Of a stretch of 64,000 bases of DNA, positions 11,135 through 21,045 are shown in pieces. The stretch spans positions 33,646,792 to 33,710,791 of the forward strand of contig NC_049980.1 of the NCBI RefSeq assembly GCF_000003815.2, read 5' to 3'. The notes beneath the pieces were generated by a model. The model searched no databases. It was not told where the DNA came from and saw nothing but the letters and a program-made list of their open reading frames with translations. This stretch comes from Branchiostoma floridae. Its lineage: Eukaryota; Chordata; Leptocardii; Amphioxiformes; Branchiostomatidae. A program made the translations under genes and the position numbers. Position 1 is the first letter of the stretch, and each line of letters starts with the position of its first letter.

Positions 11135-12438
11135 CAGGGCTCCAGACTAACTTTTTGACCTAGGAGCATGGCGCTCCTAACTCCTAAAACTTAGGAGCGC
11201 CAGCAAAAAGTTAGGAGCACCACTATGAAAGGTTGGGAGCACAAGCAAACGTCTGAAGCCATACAAAATATTACTCCAATAATCAATGTTTTTGACTAGA
11301 GGTGGGTATGGCTTAAAGAATTAATTAGGGGTGTTATATATTATATATAGTTACAGTAACCAAACAAGAAACAAGAGAATACATGAGATCACTTTCAAGT
11401 AATATAACACTGATTCCTTACAATATATGATTTTTATAATGTTTCATAAGTTAATACACACAATCAGGAAGAGTAAATTAACCTTCCTGCTAAAGGTGAA
11501 ACTTGACTGTTACATATACAACAACAACAAACTAAAGAAGTCTACAAGAAAATCTGCAAGCCAACAGAGGAGAAAGTGTAGCCAGGACTGTCAGGTACAT
11601 TTTGTATTTCTTTTGTATCTCTTCTACTTTGTTAAGAACATAGCTGAAAATAGATGCACTGGAAAATTAGAGGTTTACTTCTAGCCTGTAACATCAGTGT
11701 TAACTTATATAAAAAAAATCTGTGTACAAACAATTCATATTTTCAGTTGAAAAAATGTAGCAGAAAAGATGTGTTCGAAGGGCAAATCAATCGAACTTTT
11801 CCCAACAAACGACATCTATTTATCAGTCTTTTGAAAATAAAGACTGCAACAAAAGTAATATCTGAAGGAACCGTGAAAAAATCGCGACCTCCGTTCAACA
11901 TTTTCTACGACTTCAGTGCCGACACAGCCCCCCTCCCCAGTTTGTCATCGTCGCATTAGCTGTTAATTTTCCCGCATTCCACCGACAAACAAGCAAAAAA
12001 ACCCTCCAAAAGAATCCTGTACATGTACTTATCACCAAGGACTTTAGGCATTCGATGAGTTTTCGTCAAAGTTACACGCTTTTGAAGCGTTCCTGCGTGA
12101 TTTTTCCCGCGATCACAGCGGGGATATCAGATATTCCACCAATAATGGCGGCCGGGCGAGCTACGTCACGCCGAAATGGCCAATGGGGTGCGACTCTCGC
12201 GATTCGCGAGATGTGAGTTACTGCGAGACTTGCGCGAGACTTGAGTTAGAATCAAAATGGCGGCTCGGTGAAGGCCGAAATCGGCGAATTTTGAACTTTG
12301 AGCGAAGTTTTCGGGGGAAAATAAGGGCGTTGCTCATTTTTTTTATTGGCGCGCCGTGCGACCATCGTTTAAAAAATAGGCGCATTATTAAAATTACGGG
12401 CGCATTGCGACCAAATCTAGTCGCAGTCACGAGCCCTG
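11135..12438. mobile_element. Non-autonomous hAT element, 1304 bp, perfect 8-bp TSD
   Basis: The ends are CAGGGCTC at the left and GAGCCCTG at the right, and they extend imperfectly inward (CAGGGCTCCAGACT versus CAGGGCTCGTGACT). ATCCTTGG occurs immediately outside both ends (11127-11134 and 12439-12446). An 8-bp TSD with CAGGG termini is the hAT signature. The left subterminal region repeats TTAGGAGC-type words in both orientations, a usual place for transposase binding sites. No transposase frame is present. The largest internal frame (plus, 11654-11959, 101 codons) has no domain I recognise. The right third is CpG-rich and promoter-like (12141-12264). Confidence 0.92.
12141..12264 (+). promoter_or_regulatory. 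Promoter-like CpG module inside the hAT element
   Basis: About 120 bp contains two YY1-type sites (AATAATGGCGGCC at 12141-12153 and CAAAATGGCGGC at 12253-12264), a CRE-like TACGTCAC (12162-12169), and a 17-bp perfect palindrome, TCTCGCGATTCGCGAGA (12195-12211). The palindrome's TCTCGCGA core is the CGCG element bound by BANP. This combination is typical of TATA-less CpG-island promoters. Function is inferred from motifs only. It may drive transcription of an autonomous relative. Confidence 0.5.
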
Positions 12439-12477
12439 ATCCTTGGCATCAATTCAATGAATATCAAGCCCTTGTTG

Positions 12478-12524
12478 TATTGCTTTCGTAGAATCTTAAA
12501 CTTTAAGATTCTACGAAAGCAATA
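12478..12524. repeat. Perfect inverted repeat, 23-bp arms, 1-bp centre
   Basis: Arms 12478-12500 and 12502-12524 are exactly complementary around a single C at 12501. It lies 40 bp outside the hAT element. The perfect match suggests a recent origin. Confidence 0.95.
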
Positions 12525-12689
12525 TAATCTTTAAGTTAAAGATTTCTGTATGACTTGTGGCAGTGCTCATCATAATTTTCAAAGCTTGAAAACTTTTACC
12601 ACTTTACTGACATTCTTACATTGTGTATGTACTCAACGTAGTAGAGTTTTTATGTGAACCTAGATTTCTGCAATTTCGGTAACTTTAGG

Positions 12690-12746
12690 GTAAGGTGCAC
12701 CTGTGCACCTCACTCACCTATCCCCGAAAATGAATTTCGAGCCCTG
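12690..12746. mobile_element. Isolated right terminus of the GGTGCAC-word MITE subfamily
   Basis: AAGGTGCACCTGTGCACC is followed by the terminal GAATTTCGAGCCCTG at 12746. It matches the ends of the complete element at 21046-21405. The natural partner is the left terminus at 11010, with the hAT element nested between them. Confidence 0.55.
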
Positions 12747-12957
12747 TCTCGCAAGTAGTTCAAGCAGAGGAGGGTTAGAGTGAGGTATGCGAGAGGTTGT
12801 CTTGTGGTGAGACGGATTTAAAATCGCGCCAGCCGTGCATGTCCATGCAAAGAAGCTCCAGGCGTTGCACACAACTGGAAAGTGTGACAAATAGACTGTA
12901 CCGACCTTTCGCTCGGGATTTTTTAAGACTTGCCAACAGCTTGCTAGAGAGTTAGAC

Positions 12958-13316
12958 TAGACAGGGTTGTAGCCATGTGCCAGCACCCGTCCTTCCGTCC
13001 TTTGACGGAATTTTGCAGTTGGGGACGGAAAATAATTTTGCTCGTCCTCTGTAACAGACATAGGATTAAAAAAAAAACTGTCTCCCTTGTGTAATATTTT
13101 GCCAGAACAGATGACGTTGAACATCTAAGTCTACCAGCAGCAAGATTTACACCCCAAAATGCAGAAAATAGTGTTTCAGAGGGTCTGTATTTAAAATTTT
13201 TCTGGAGAACATGCACCAGGACCCCCGAAGAAACATGGCGTCTTTGGCGCATTGTCTCGTGTCTAGGATTCAAAATCGAAAGGACGGGAAATGATTTTAG
13301 GCCGGCTACGACTCTG
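12958..13316. mobile_element. Probable MITE with CAGGGTTGTAGCC / GGCTACGACTCTG ends
   Basis: The left end at 12962 reads CAGGGTTGTAGCC and the right end reads GGCTACGACTCTG, complementary at 11 of 13 positions. GTTAGAC occurs just outside both ends (12951-12957 and 13318-13324), a possible decayed 8-bp TSD. Subterminal GTCC/GGAC words repeat on the left. No coding content. Confidence 0.6.
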
Positions 13317-13700
13317 GGTTAGACCACGGCCGCACGGCGATGTGCCACATTTTCCTGCCTGCTCTGTTACTAGTGTTAGCACCCAAACTAAAGTTCAGTG
13401 GACTTTGTCCTCATTGAAAACTGACAGGTATAGGAGGTTAGTAGCTACCTGTAACAGGGTGATGATTTCCCTTTAAATGTGACAACTTCCGAAGAGGTGT
13501 TATGTTATTATTGACCTATATAATGCTGATAAACCATTGAAGCACCTTTATAGAAGGTGTGGAAGGCGTTCTAAAGTCGTGTGGTAAAACCAACTTCACC
13601 AAGACAGTGAAACGGTAGTTTGCATGATCATTGGTGTTTTGCGACTGCACGATTTTATTCTTAAATTCTTAGTTCTAGGATTAGCATTAACAATCTTAAC
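13317..13700. other. No gene seen
   Basis: Unique sequence without transposon ends or a coding signal. Confidence 0.45.
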
Positions 13701-13772
13701 TATAGTGACCACCTGTCCACAAGGACCACATCTTGATGGTCCTACGAGTGGTCTTCTTGGGCAGGTTTGACT
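13701..13772. repeat. Dispersed single copy of the TATAGTGACC repeat, relative of the 64-bp array
   Basis: TATAGTGACCACCTGTCCAC leads to GTGGTCTTCTTGGGCAGGTT, the same core that starts every unit of the array at 14057-14760. Other single copies lie at 14018-14084, 17426-17500 and 41865-41941. These are plausible progenitors or relatives of the array. Confidence 0.75.
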
Positions 13773-13774
13773 GC

Positions 13775-13846
13775 CTTGTTTGTTTGAACCTTTGTTTATT
13801 CATGAAAGCTCAAATCATCTTGCAGGCCGCTTTTCATTGAGATCAT
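13775..13846 (-). mobile_element. LINE 3' end, 5'-truncated
   Basis: On the minus strand it reads GACC/GATCTCAATGAAAAG, a GGCCTGCAAG word, ATTTGAGCTTTCATGAATAA, then AAACAAACAAG. The same 3' end occurs on the plus strand at 27470-27547, so they are two truncated copies of one LINE family (CR1-type by tail style). It is directly next to the TATAGTGACC repeat. Confidence 0.65.
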
Positions 13847-14056
13847 AAGGGAAGAGGCAAGGGTCAGATACAGTTTACAATGTTTAAAGACCTAATGAGT
13901 CTTATAAGTGTACAAGTCTGAGACTGTATGAGACTTCACATGTTTGAATGATCATTAGTGGTTTAAGTCTACATAATTCAATTCTTGGTTCTAGAATTTA
14001 GCATCAAGAATCCTGTCTATAGTGACCACAAAGACCAAAGTTTATCAGTCCCTTAA

Positions 14057-14760
14057 GTGGTCTTCTTGGGCAGGTTCGACTGTACAGTACTTCACACATA
14101 TCCATTGGTCGGTCCCCAGAGTACTCTTCTTGGGCAGGTTAGACTGTATGAGACTTCGCACATATCCATTGGTCGGTCCCCAGATTGGTCTTCTTGTACA
14201 GGTTTGACAGTATAAGACTTCACACATATCCATTGGTCGGTCCCCAGAGTGGTCTTCTTGGGCAGGTTCATCTGTATAACACTTCACACATATCCATTGG
14301 TCGGTCCTCAGAGTGGTCTTCATGGGCAGGTTCGTCTGTATGAGACTTCGCACATATCCATTGGTCGGTCCCCAGAGTGGTCTTCTTGGGCAGGTTTGAC
14401 TGTATGAGACTTCACACATATCCATTGGTCGGTCCCCAGAGCGGTCTTCTTGGGCAGGTTTGACTGTATGAGACTTCGCACATATCCATTGGTCGGTCCC
14501 CAGAGTGGTCTTCATGGGCAGGTTGGACTGTATGAGACTTCACACATATCCATTGGTCGGTCCCTAGAGTGGTCTTCATGGGAAGGTTCGACTGTATGAG
14601 ACTTCCCACATATCCATTGGTCGGTCCCGAGAGTGGTCTTCTTGGGCAGGTTCGTCTGCATGAGACTTCGCACATATCCATTGGTCGGTCCTCAGAGTGG
14701 TCCTCTTGTGCAGGTTCGACTGTTTTAGACTTCACACATATCCATTGGTCGGTCCCCAGT
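14057..14760. repeat. Tandem array, 11 units of exactly 64 bp
   Basis: The anchor TCCATTGGTCGGTCC starts at 14101 and then every 64 bp to 14741 with no indel in any unit. 704 bp equals 11 whole units, starting at GTGGTCTTC and ending at GGTCCCCAG. Variation is by substitution only. Because 64 is not a multiple of 3, a frame shifts phase each unit and repeats every 192 bp. This explains the long minus-strand open frames here, which show three alternating peptides. The unit core comes from the dispersed TATAGTGACC repeat. Confidence 0.97.
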
Positions 14761-14993
14761 CCGCACAGGTGGCGGCCGTCAACTGTCAATAGGGGTGTGT
14801 AAATAGGGTCCTTATCAGGAGGCAGGGCCCAATATTTGATCAAGCGGCCCTTGGGAATATTGTTTCAGGTGTTTCAGAAAGATGGAGGACTTCATAAATG
14901 ACAAGTGGCTTTCAGGAAGTCCTGATAACTTTTTATTGGCACGCACTCGGCTCAGAGAGTATTAAGAAACCGCATTCCGGGGGAAGAGAGAGT
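14761..14993. other. No gene seen
   Basis: Unique linker between the 64-bp array and the 179-bp duplication. Confidence 0.5.
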
Positions 14994-15350
14994 TGTACAA
15001 GCATTCAATTTCGCGTCCTGTGGTTGTCCTAAACTTCTCCTCCCAAAGATTTGCTGTCAGCATGAAATGTATTTTGAAAATTTGAAAATTCTTGAAAATT
15101 GTAAGAAGAAGTTCCAGTTGGAAGTGTATCTAGCAGGCACGGGATGACTGTAAAGCAGACAGCTTGTCGACGCGTACAAGTATTCAATTTCGTATTTTTG
15201 TGGTAGTCCTACAGTCTTTCTCCCTACGATTTGCTGTCAGTTTGAAATATATTTCGGATGGGGCCAAGTTTGAAACGTGGATGACTATAAAGTTGCAGTT
15301 GGAAGTATCAATCGGGCACGGGATAGCCGTACAGCAGACAGCTTGTGGAG
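14994..15350. repeat. Direct duplication, two copies with 179-bp period
   Basis: GTACAAG(C/T)ATTCAATTTCG begins at 14995 and 15174. Both copies run through ATTTGCTGTCAG to GCAGACAGCTTGT. The copies are clearly diverged. Confidence 0.85.
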
Positions 15351-15499
15351 GACCCGGTGCCAGGGGTTACATGCCAGCGCTGGAAGGTCCCCTGTGTGTC
15401 AACTGCACTTGGAATGGCTGATGAACCCGGGGTCACCGCGGCTCCTACCGGTTAATTAAAGCCTTCATCAGGGAGAGGCCTGTTTTTGTTTGTGGTGGC

Positions 15500-16570
15500 T
15501 TTCTGTGGTGGGATTGGACAAAGTTTCTGTCGTGTTCGTTTTTCTGCAGAAGGTAAGGAGGCAAGAATTATTACTTCTTGAAGTTCTTAAGGTGTTGGAG
15601 TCATTTTACATTGAGTGGATGGATCAGTTGGGCATAAGGCCACACCAATTTAATTTGTTGGTTTTCGGATTTAAAAAATGTTGACAAGGAATTTAAAAAA
15701 ACAGTTGCTTTTGTCAATTCGTGGTGGGATAGGACAAAGTTTCTGTCGTGTTCGTTTTTCTGCAGAAGGTAAGTAAAGAACTATCATATTTTGGAGTCAT
15801 TTTACGTTGAGTGGATGGATCAGTTGGGCATAAGGCCACACCAATTTAATTAGTTGGTTTTTGGTTTAAAAAATGTTGACAAGGAATATTAAAAAAAAAA
15901 AAACAGTTGCTTTTGCCTATTTGTGGGGGGAATAGGACAAAGTTTCTGCTTCTTGAAGTACTTGCAGGTGTTGGAGTCATTTTACGTTGAGTGGATGGAT
16001 AAGTTGGGCATAACGCCACACTAATTCAATTTGTTGTTTTTTAGATATGAAAAAATAATGTTGAACATAAAAACTTTTTGTTGTGGGGGATAGGACGAAG
16101 TTTCTGCTGTGTTGTTTTTCTGCAGAAGGTAAAAATTATTAATTTTGGAGTCATTTTACATTGAGTGGATGGATTTTATTTGGTAGTTTCTGACAAGGAA
16201 TATAAAAAAACAGTTGCTGTTATGTTCGCTTTTCTGCAGAAGGTAAAGTTATTACTTCTTGAAGTATTTAAGGTGTTAGTGTCATTTTACATTGAGTGGA
16301 TGGATCAGTTGAGCATAAGGCCACATCAATTTAATTTTTTGTTGTTTATGTTTAAAAAAATTTTTTCTAAATAGTGTTGACGAGACATATAATTAAAGTG
16401 ACTTTTGTGGGGGGGAATAGGACTAAGGTTCTACTGTGTTCATTTTTCTTCAGAATGTAAGGATGCAAGAATTATTACTTCTTCAAGTTCTTCAAGTGTT
16501 GGATAGATCAGCAGGCATATAAGGCCACACCAATTTGATTTGTTGTTTTTTGGATTAAATGACTTATAAG
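15500..16570. repeat. Irregular tandem array whose unit contains a MITE terminus
   Basis: Five or six diverged units of about 150-205 bp. TAAGGCCACACCAATTTAAT-type sequence occurs near 15635, 15831, 16011, 16315 and 16520. The same sequence is the terminal inverted repeat of the MITE at 49012-49360. Each unit also carries TTGAGTGGATGGAT, and most carry TTTTTCTGCAGAAGGTAA, which resembles a splice acceptor followed at once by a donor. No conserved frame spans the units. Confidence 0.8.
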
Positions 16571-17258
16571 ATAATGTTGAGAAGGAATATAAAAAAAAGA
16601 TCCAGTAAAGTCTGCACCTTGGTATGCACAGTTGCAGGGAGTGAGTGTAGTCAGATTAAAAATGTCCCAGAAACAAGAAATGAATTGATTGTCACTGCTG
16701 GCGATAAAAGGGTCATTCTGTGAACAAGGTTGACGGAGTTCGTCCGAAAATTTAGAGGGGTAAGTCGCTATAGTGTGTTGGATGTAAAGTGTTAACATTT
16801 TTCTATATTTGGAATTGATCTAGTCTATGTTTAGACAGTATAGGTAGAGACATTTTCCTTTTACATTGTCAGGTTATGAAAAAAGACTGAATGCAGCTAT
16901 AGGACTTTCCAAGACTATAGGTGCAAAACCCAGTGACTGATGATGAATCAGGTACAGGTGGACAGTGGAAAACTCAGTAGTGTTTGACTCAAACAGATAC
17001 AGGCAGTTTAAAATTCCTGTAGAAAATATATCTACCACAGATTAACCACATGACTCAACTACTACTACTACCACAGATTGACCATGAGGCATTGCTGTTG
17101 TTGGGTTGAAATAAAGTGCCTGTATTACGTGTACTTTGCTCCGTTCGCGTAATTGTGGATTTAGAAATCGCTCGGTGTCCACGGCCTTATCAAAGGGAGT
17201 TAATCCCCTCATGACTGACACGGTTCCTGCGCCAAATGAGAGATGCCTGTGTCGCCAC
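16571..17258. other. No gene seen
   Basis: Unique AT-rich sequence with small ACT triplet runs near 17055. No coding or transposon signal. Confidence 0.45.
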
Positions 17259-17291
17259 GTTTCCATGGCAACCTGGCGTAACCATAGCAAC
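17259..17291. promoter_or_regulatory. Two adjacent RFX X-box motifs
   Basis: GTAACCATAGCAAC (17278-17291) fits the RFX consensus GTNRCC-N(0-3)-RGYAAC exactly. GTTTCCATGGCAAC (17259-17272) fits with one mismatch. Their starts are 19 bp apart, about two helical turns. RFX factors bind such sites upstream of ciliary genes. The surrounding 17.13-17.30 kb is unique and CpG-richer, which favours a regulatory reading. No flanking gene is visible to say what it would control. Confidence 0.5.
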
Positions 17292-17425
17292 CTCTACTCT
17301 GACTTGGCCTTGTGGTCATACCTGTCCAATGTCAAGTGACCACCTGTACATGCTTATCACCTGGCCAAGGTGGCCACTTCTTGGTGGTACCTTTGACAAA
17401 TTTTCCCCATTGATGCAAGTATAAC

Positions 17426-17500
17426 TATAGTGACCACCTGTACACATAGACCATATTTTATCAATCCCCTTAGTGGACTTCTTGGGCAAGTTTGGCCATA
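17426..17500. repeat. Dispersed TATAGTGACC repeat copy
   Basis: TATAGTGACCACCTGTACAC, then GTGGACTTCTTGGGCAAG. Same family as 13701-13772 and the 64-bp array. Confidence 0.7.
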
Positions 17501-17654
17501 GTTGGTCAGTTTAAGAAGTACCATCTCAAAAGGCTGTACGTGTCTAAGATCGGCCCTCTTGTCCCACCTGTGTCTCCTTGAAGTGACCTTTCCATCTCAC
17601 CTTTGCCAAGGTAAACTCACCTGTTGAGTGATTGACAGCCAGACCTGGTGTTTT

Positions 17655-18150
17655 TCATACCTGTTGTAAAACACCTGAACACTGTGTTTTCCAATTCCAT
17701 CCTACCGTATGACTATGAACATTACAATCTTACTATATTCAAGAATCAAGAAACTTTAAGAAAATTAGTGAGGACCATTTTCTCCCAGATCACTTGAGTG
17801 TCACTGAGGAAAGATGGTAGATGCTCTTTTAAACGTCTCCAAAATCATATCCAGTTGCTTGAGCAACTGCTTTTTAGCATATCTTATTACCGTGATGTCT
17901 TATCTTCATCGAGGTATATTAGCGAGATTTTGCTCTTCTGATTTTATAAGTGTTTAGCTCTGATAATTGACCTTCTTTACCTGTTATAAAACACCCAAAC
18001 ACTGTGTCTTCAGTCCAACGTAATCAACATTACAGTCTCTCTTTGGAAACTTTAGAAACTTTGTTTTCTTTCTTCAACAAATCTCCTGACATGTATAATT
18101 GAGATTTTGCTCTTCTGATATAAGTGTTTCGCCCCGGTAATTGACCTTGG
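17655..18150. repeat. Interleaved partial duplications
   Basis: ACCTGTTGTAAAACACC with ACACTGTGT occurs near 17661 and, as ACCTGTTATAAAACACC, near 17978. GAGATTTTGCTCTTCTGAT occurs near 17927 and 18104, each followed by an AATTGACCTT tract. These are two overlapping old direct duplications. Confidence 0.65.
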
Positions 18151-18767
18151 TGAGAGCGTTCTTTACGACCTGTCACTCCCCGACGTCACTCCCGACATGT
18201 CCCCGCGGCTCAAGTGCCGCTCTCTTCACCGTTATGAAAGGCCGGCAATAATTGTGATTGTTGTTAAACATTAACGTTGTAGAGCTCCCCGGTATGACCG
18301 ACTGTTTGCTGCGGATTAGGACATGAAAGTATGGGCAGGGAGAGAGTTTTGGGCTGTATTGTCTGCCTAGGGTCACCACTGGGCCAACCAAACTTTCACC
18401 ACAACCAAGATTCCTTCTTTGTCACTGTAACTGCCATAAACAGAAGGTACAGAACTCACTTTCAGCATTTTTATGTAAGAATCAGGAAGCTTGTGACGTT
18501 AGGTTCAGGTATAGATGCTGAGAGCGTTTTTCTTCTTGTTTACAAGAGTTGCAGGGAAGAATGTTGTTTGTGAGATTCTCGGTGGGAAAGCGGGTATCAC
18601 AGGTTGTCTGAGCGGAGATTGGTTTGCATACGTTCATAGCTAGGACTGGAAGAAATTCTTTCCGGACTACTTGGTACAGTATGTGGACGCTCGTATGGTC
18701 CGCGGATATTCGTTGGCCATCTACAAAGGTATGGAAGCTTTTTATTGTTTTACTCAGTATGTAATAT
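18151..18767. other. Unique, CpG-richer stretch; no gene
   Basis: About 18150-18330 is repeat-free and CpG-rich, with a TGACGTCA-like core (CGACGTCACT near 18182). No domain in any frame. Possible regulatory DNA. Confidence 0.35.
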
Positions 18768-19117
18768 GTGGCAGTTTTCACCGCAGTTTTGCAGTTCTTT
18801 TTTGTAACTTCGTTAAGACAAGGGATACGTTGTTGTTGCCATTGAGGTTTTTCTTTTAAGATAAAGATATAACTTCTGTAAGTAAGCAAGGGCTTTATAA
18901 TCATATGTGCATAGTTGATTTGAACCAGTCCAGATGTCTGCCAAAATACTCATGTTATATGTGCAGTTTTATACTTCATTCTTTATTTGTTAAGACAAGG
19001 AAAACGTTTTTTTTTTTAAGTAAAAATGTAACTTCCATATTACTCCCTACAGTGCTATAAATATGCATAGTTAATGCAGAACCTGAGTCTAAATGTCTAT
19101 CAAAATACATGTATAAT
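18768..19117. repeat. Direct duplication, 177-bp period
   Basis: GTTAAGACAAGG starts at 18812 and 18989. Both copies continue through TAAC TTC and TGCATAGTT words to a CAAAATAC end. Diverged. Confidence 0.75.
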
Positions 19118-19540
19118 ATCCATATAGGGCCCATACAAATATTGATAATATACGGTAATGGTTGTTTGACGTATTATCTGGTTTGTAACACACAAGTGAA
19201 AATGTGCAGCCATTATTTGGCATGTTTGCATGCGGTGCTGTGTTTCTGTGTCATAACAGACTGTCTCAGCGAATATAGTTTACAGAAAATGTGCTGGCAT
19301 AGAAATTGTTGCACCCAGGGAATCAACCAGCGACTCTGTTGGGTCATAACTTCTCAATTTCCCCTTTACGACTTGTTTGGATATCATATTACCTTTCACA
19401 GTACATGTGATTTCCTCCGAGTTTGTCGGCCTCCCGAGGGAGCGATAACGAGATCGGACAGAGTCGGAATGAAATGAGCATGTTCCCTTTCAATTCCACT
19501 GCCAAAAGCCAGGTGGATGGATTGCATTAAGGAGGGTCTC
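19118..19540. other. No gene seen
   Basis: A 122-codon plus-strand frame (19109-19477) covers most of this stretch. It shows no recognisable domain or repeat support, so it is not called a gene. Confidence 0.4.
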
Positions 19541-20267
19541 TCCTCTCTGATTAGATTTGGAAGGTTTGATTAGGGATCGGGGTAGGAAATCTATGGGAAG
19601 ACCTTGTATCTACCGAGTGGCCATCAGGCCAATGATTGTGTGGGGGAATGATTGTATGGGTGTTCTCCAAGCAGACATTAGGCTCTGGCTTCTTGCTTTG
19701 AATTTAACAAGAAAAGAAAATCTAACTTCACAAGAAAAAAAATGGAATTTGATACACTATGAAAAAGTATGATTTAAAAGAGAGTAAGATTAAATATAAT
19801 AGAATACAGAAGATCCCATTAAATTTGTTCTAGGCAACAGTAAGTAAATTTTATGGATGACATCCTTTGCAGACTGCAAAAATAATAGAAAGGGCGAAAA
19901 GAAGTCTTCCCTGATTAGATTTGGAAGGTTTGATTAGGGATTCTGGTAGGAAATCTATGGGAAGACCTTGTATCTACCGAGTGGCCATCAGGCCAATGAT
20001 GAGAGAGGGCTGCTTATTTTTGATGTTCTGCAAGCAGAGGTTAGGGTCTGGATCTTTTGTACTTCTTCTTAATTGTTTTTATCTGGCTTTCAATTTAACA
20101 AGAAATAAAGAAAAAAACTGACAAAATTGGACTTTGATGCACAATGAAAAAATATGATTTAAAAGACAATAAATAAAATGAAAAAAAAAAACACAAAATC
20201 TGAGGAAATTTTTTTTTTTTTCTCATTCTATAAAATTCGTTGAGCGATTTGCCAGATATTTGGATAC
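19541..20267. repeat. Direct duplication, 364-bp period
   Basis: GATTAGATTTGGAAGG begins at 19549 and 19913. The first ~100 bp are almost identical between copies, and the rest is looser (GATTTAAAAGA... tails). Both copies keep an ATG-started frame (19557 and 19921) whose first 26 residues differ at one position, but the frames diverge afterwards. That is expected from sequence identity and is not evidence of a gene. Confidence 0.85.
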
Positions 20268-20629
20268 TTGTTGGTAGCAGCTCTAGTGGAAAAGTGGTGA
20301 AGAGAGCTTGGATATGACAGAGCTTGTGAAGTTAGATTTGAATTCCTGTTGTTTTGTGTCATTATTTTCATTTGTTGGTTGAATGATTTAGGTTAGATAA
20401 GAAACCTTTGCCAGTGTTATCCTTGATTACTTGATTTTTATGTCAGATACGAGTGACAAAAAGAAATGTCGTTTAACCTTTGCCAAGAGGATTATATTTT
20501 TAGTGGTGTTCGTACTAGCATGTGGTCGTAGAACTCATACAGGTATGTGTATTGACTGTCATGTCATACCAAAGAAATGGTTAGATTTTGAGATCTTGAC
20601 AGCTTTCCTTAGTACTTCAGCAGAACTGC
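20268..20629. other. No gene seen
   Basis: AT-rich unique sequence. Confidence 0.45.
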
Positions 20630-20715
20630 TAGCCTGATTAAATCTCGCTTATAGCAGCCTGCCCAACATCCACCAGTTACAGCCCTGGACAGCAGAGTTT
20701 GTGCCACACAGACTA
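20630..20715. mobile_element. 86-bp micro-element, TAGCCTG...CAGACTA, ~9-bp TSD
   Basis: It starts with TAGCCTGATTAAATCTCGC and ends with CACAGACTA. Flanks are CAGAACTGC (20621-20629) and CAGAACTTC (20716-20724), matching at 8 of 9. It is the shortest of three copies. The others (48135-48240 and 60929-61174) have perfect 9-bp TSDs. TSDs of 9 bp point to a Mutator-like (MULE) transposase, although the inverted ends are only 7 bp. Confidence 0.85.
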
Positions 20716-21045
20716 CAGAACTTCAAGTTTTGATGTTCTTTTTTAATGCAAGTTTTTGACTTAGACTTTGACTTGAGTGGCTTTTTCAAAAGCTATGTAA
20801 CAACGACAAGCTGGGAAAGGAATTTTCATGATTACGCCTGACAGCAAACTGATATGACCCTTGATACGCGTTTGGCAAAAACCGAAGGTGAACAACTAGT
20901 CAAGCAAACCTAGTTATCGCACAGTTGTATGGCCTTACCTACCTACAAAAGAGTGTCCTGAGGCAGTACAAAGGTAAAGGTTAGGGTGAATAATTCTGTA
21001 CATTCATTTATTTTTCTGTGATAGAGATTGTAGTACATTAGTATT
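20716..21045. other. No gene seen
   Basis: Unique sequence between two mobile elements. Confidence 0.45.

Noticed and set aside
14057-14760. CRISPR-like array
   Set aside because: Units are contiguous 64-mers without unique spacers, and the DNA is animal.
14045-14843. Long minus-strand frames with a repeating GTDQWICVK-type peptide
   Set aside because: They are the 64-bp array read in rotating phase. The peptide changes frame each unit, with no start, splice or domain support.
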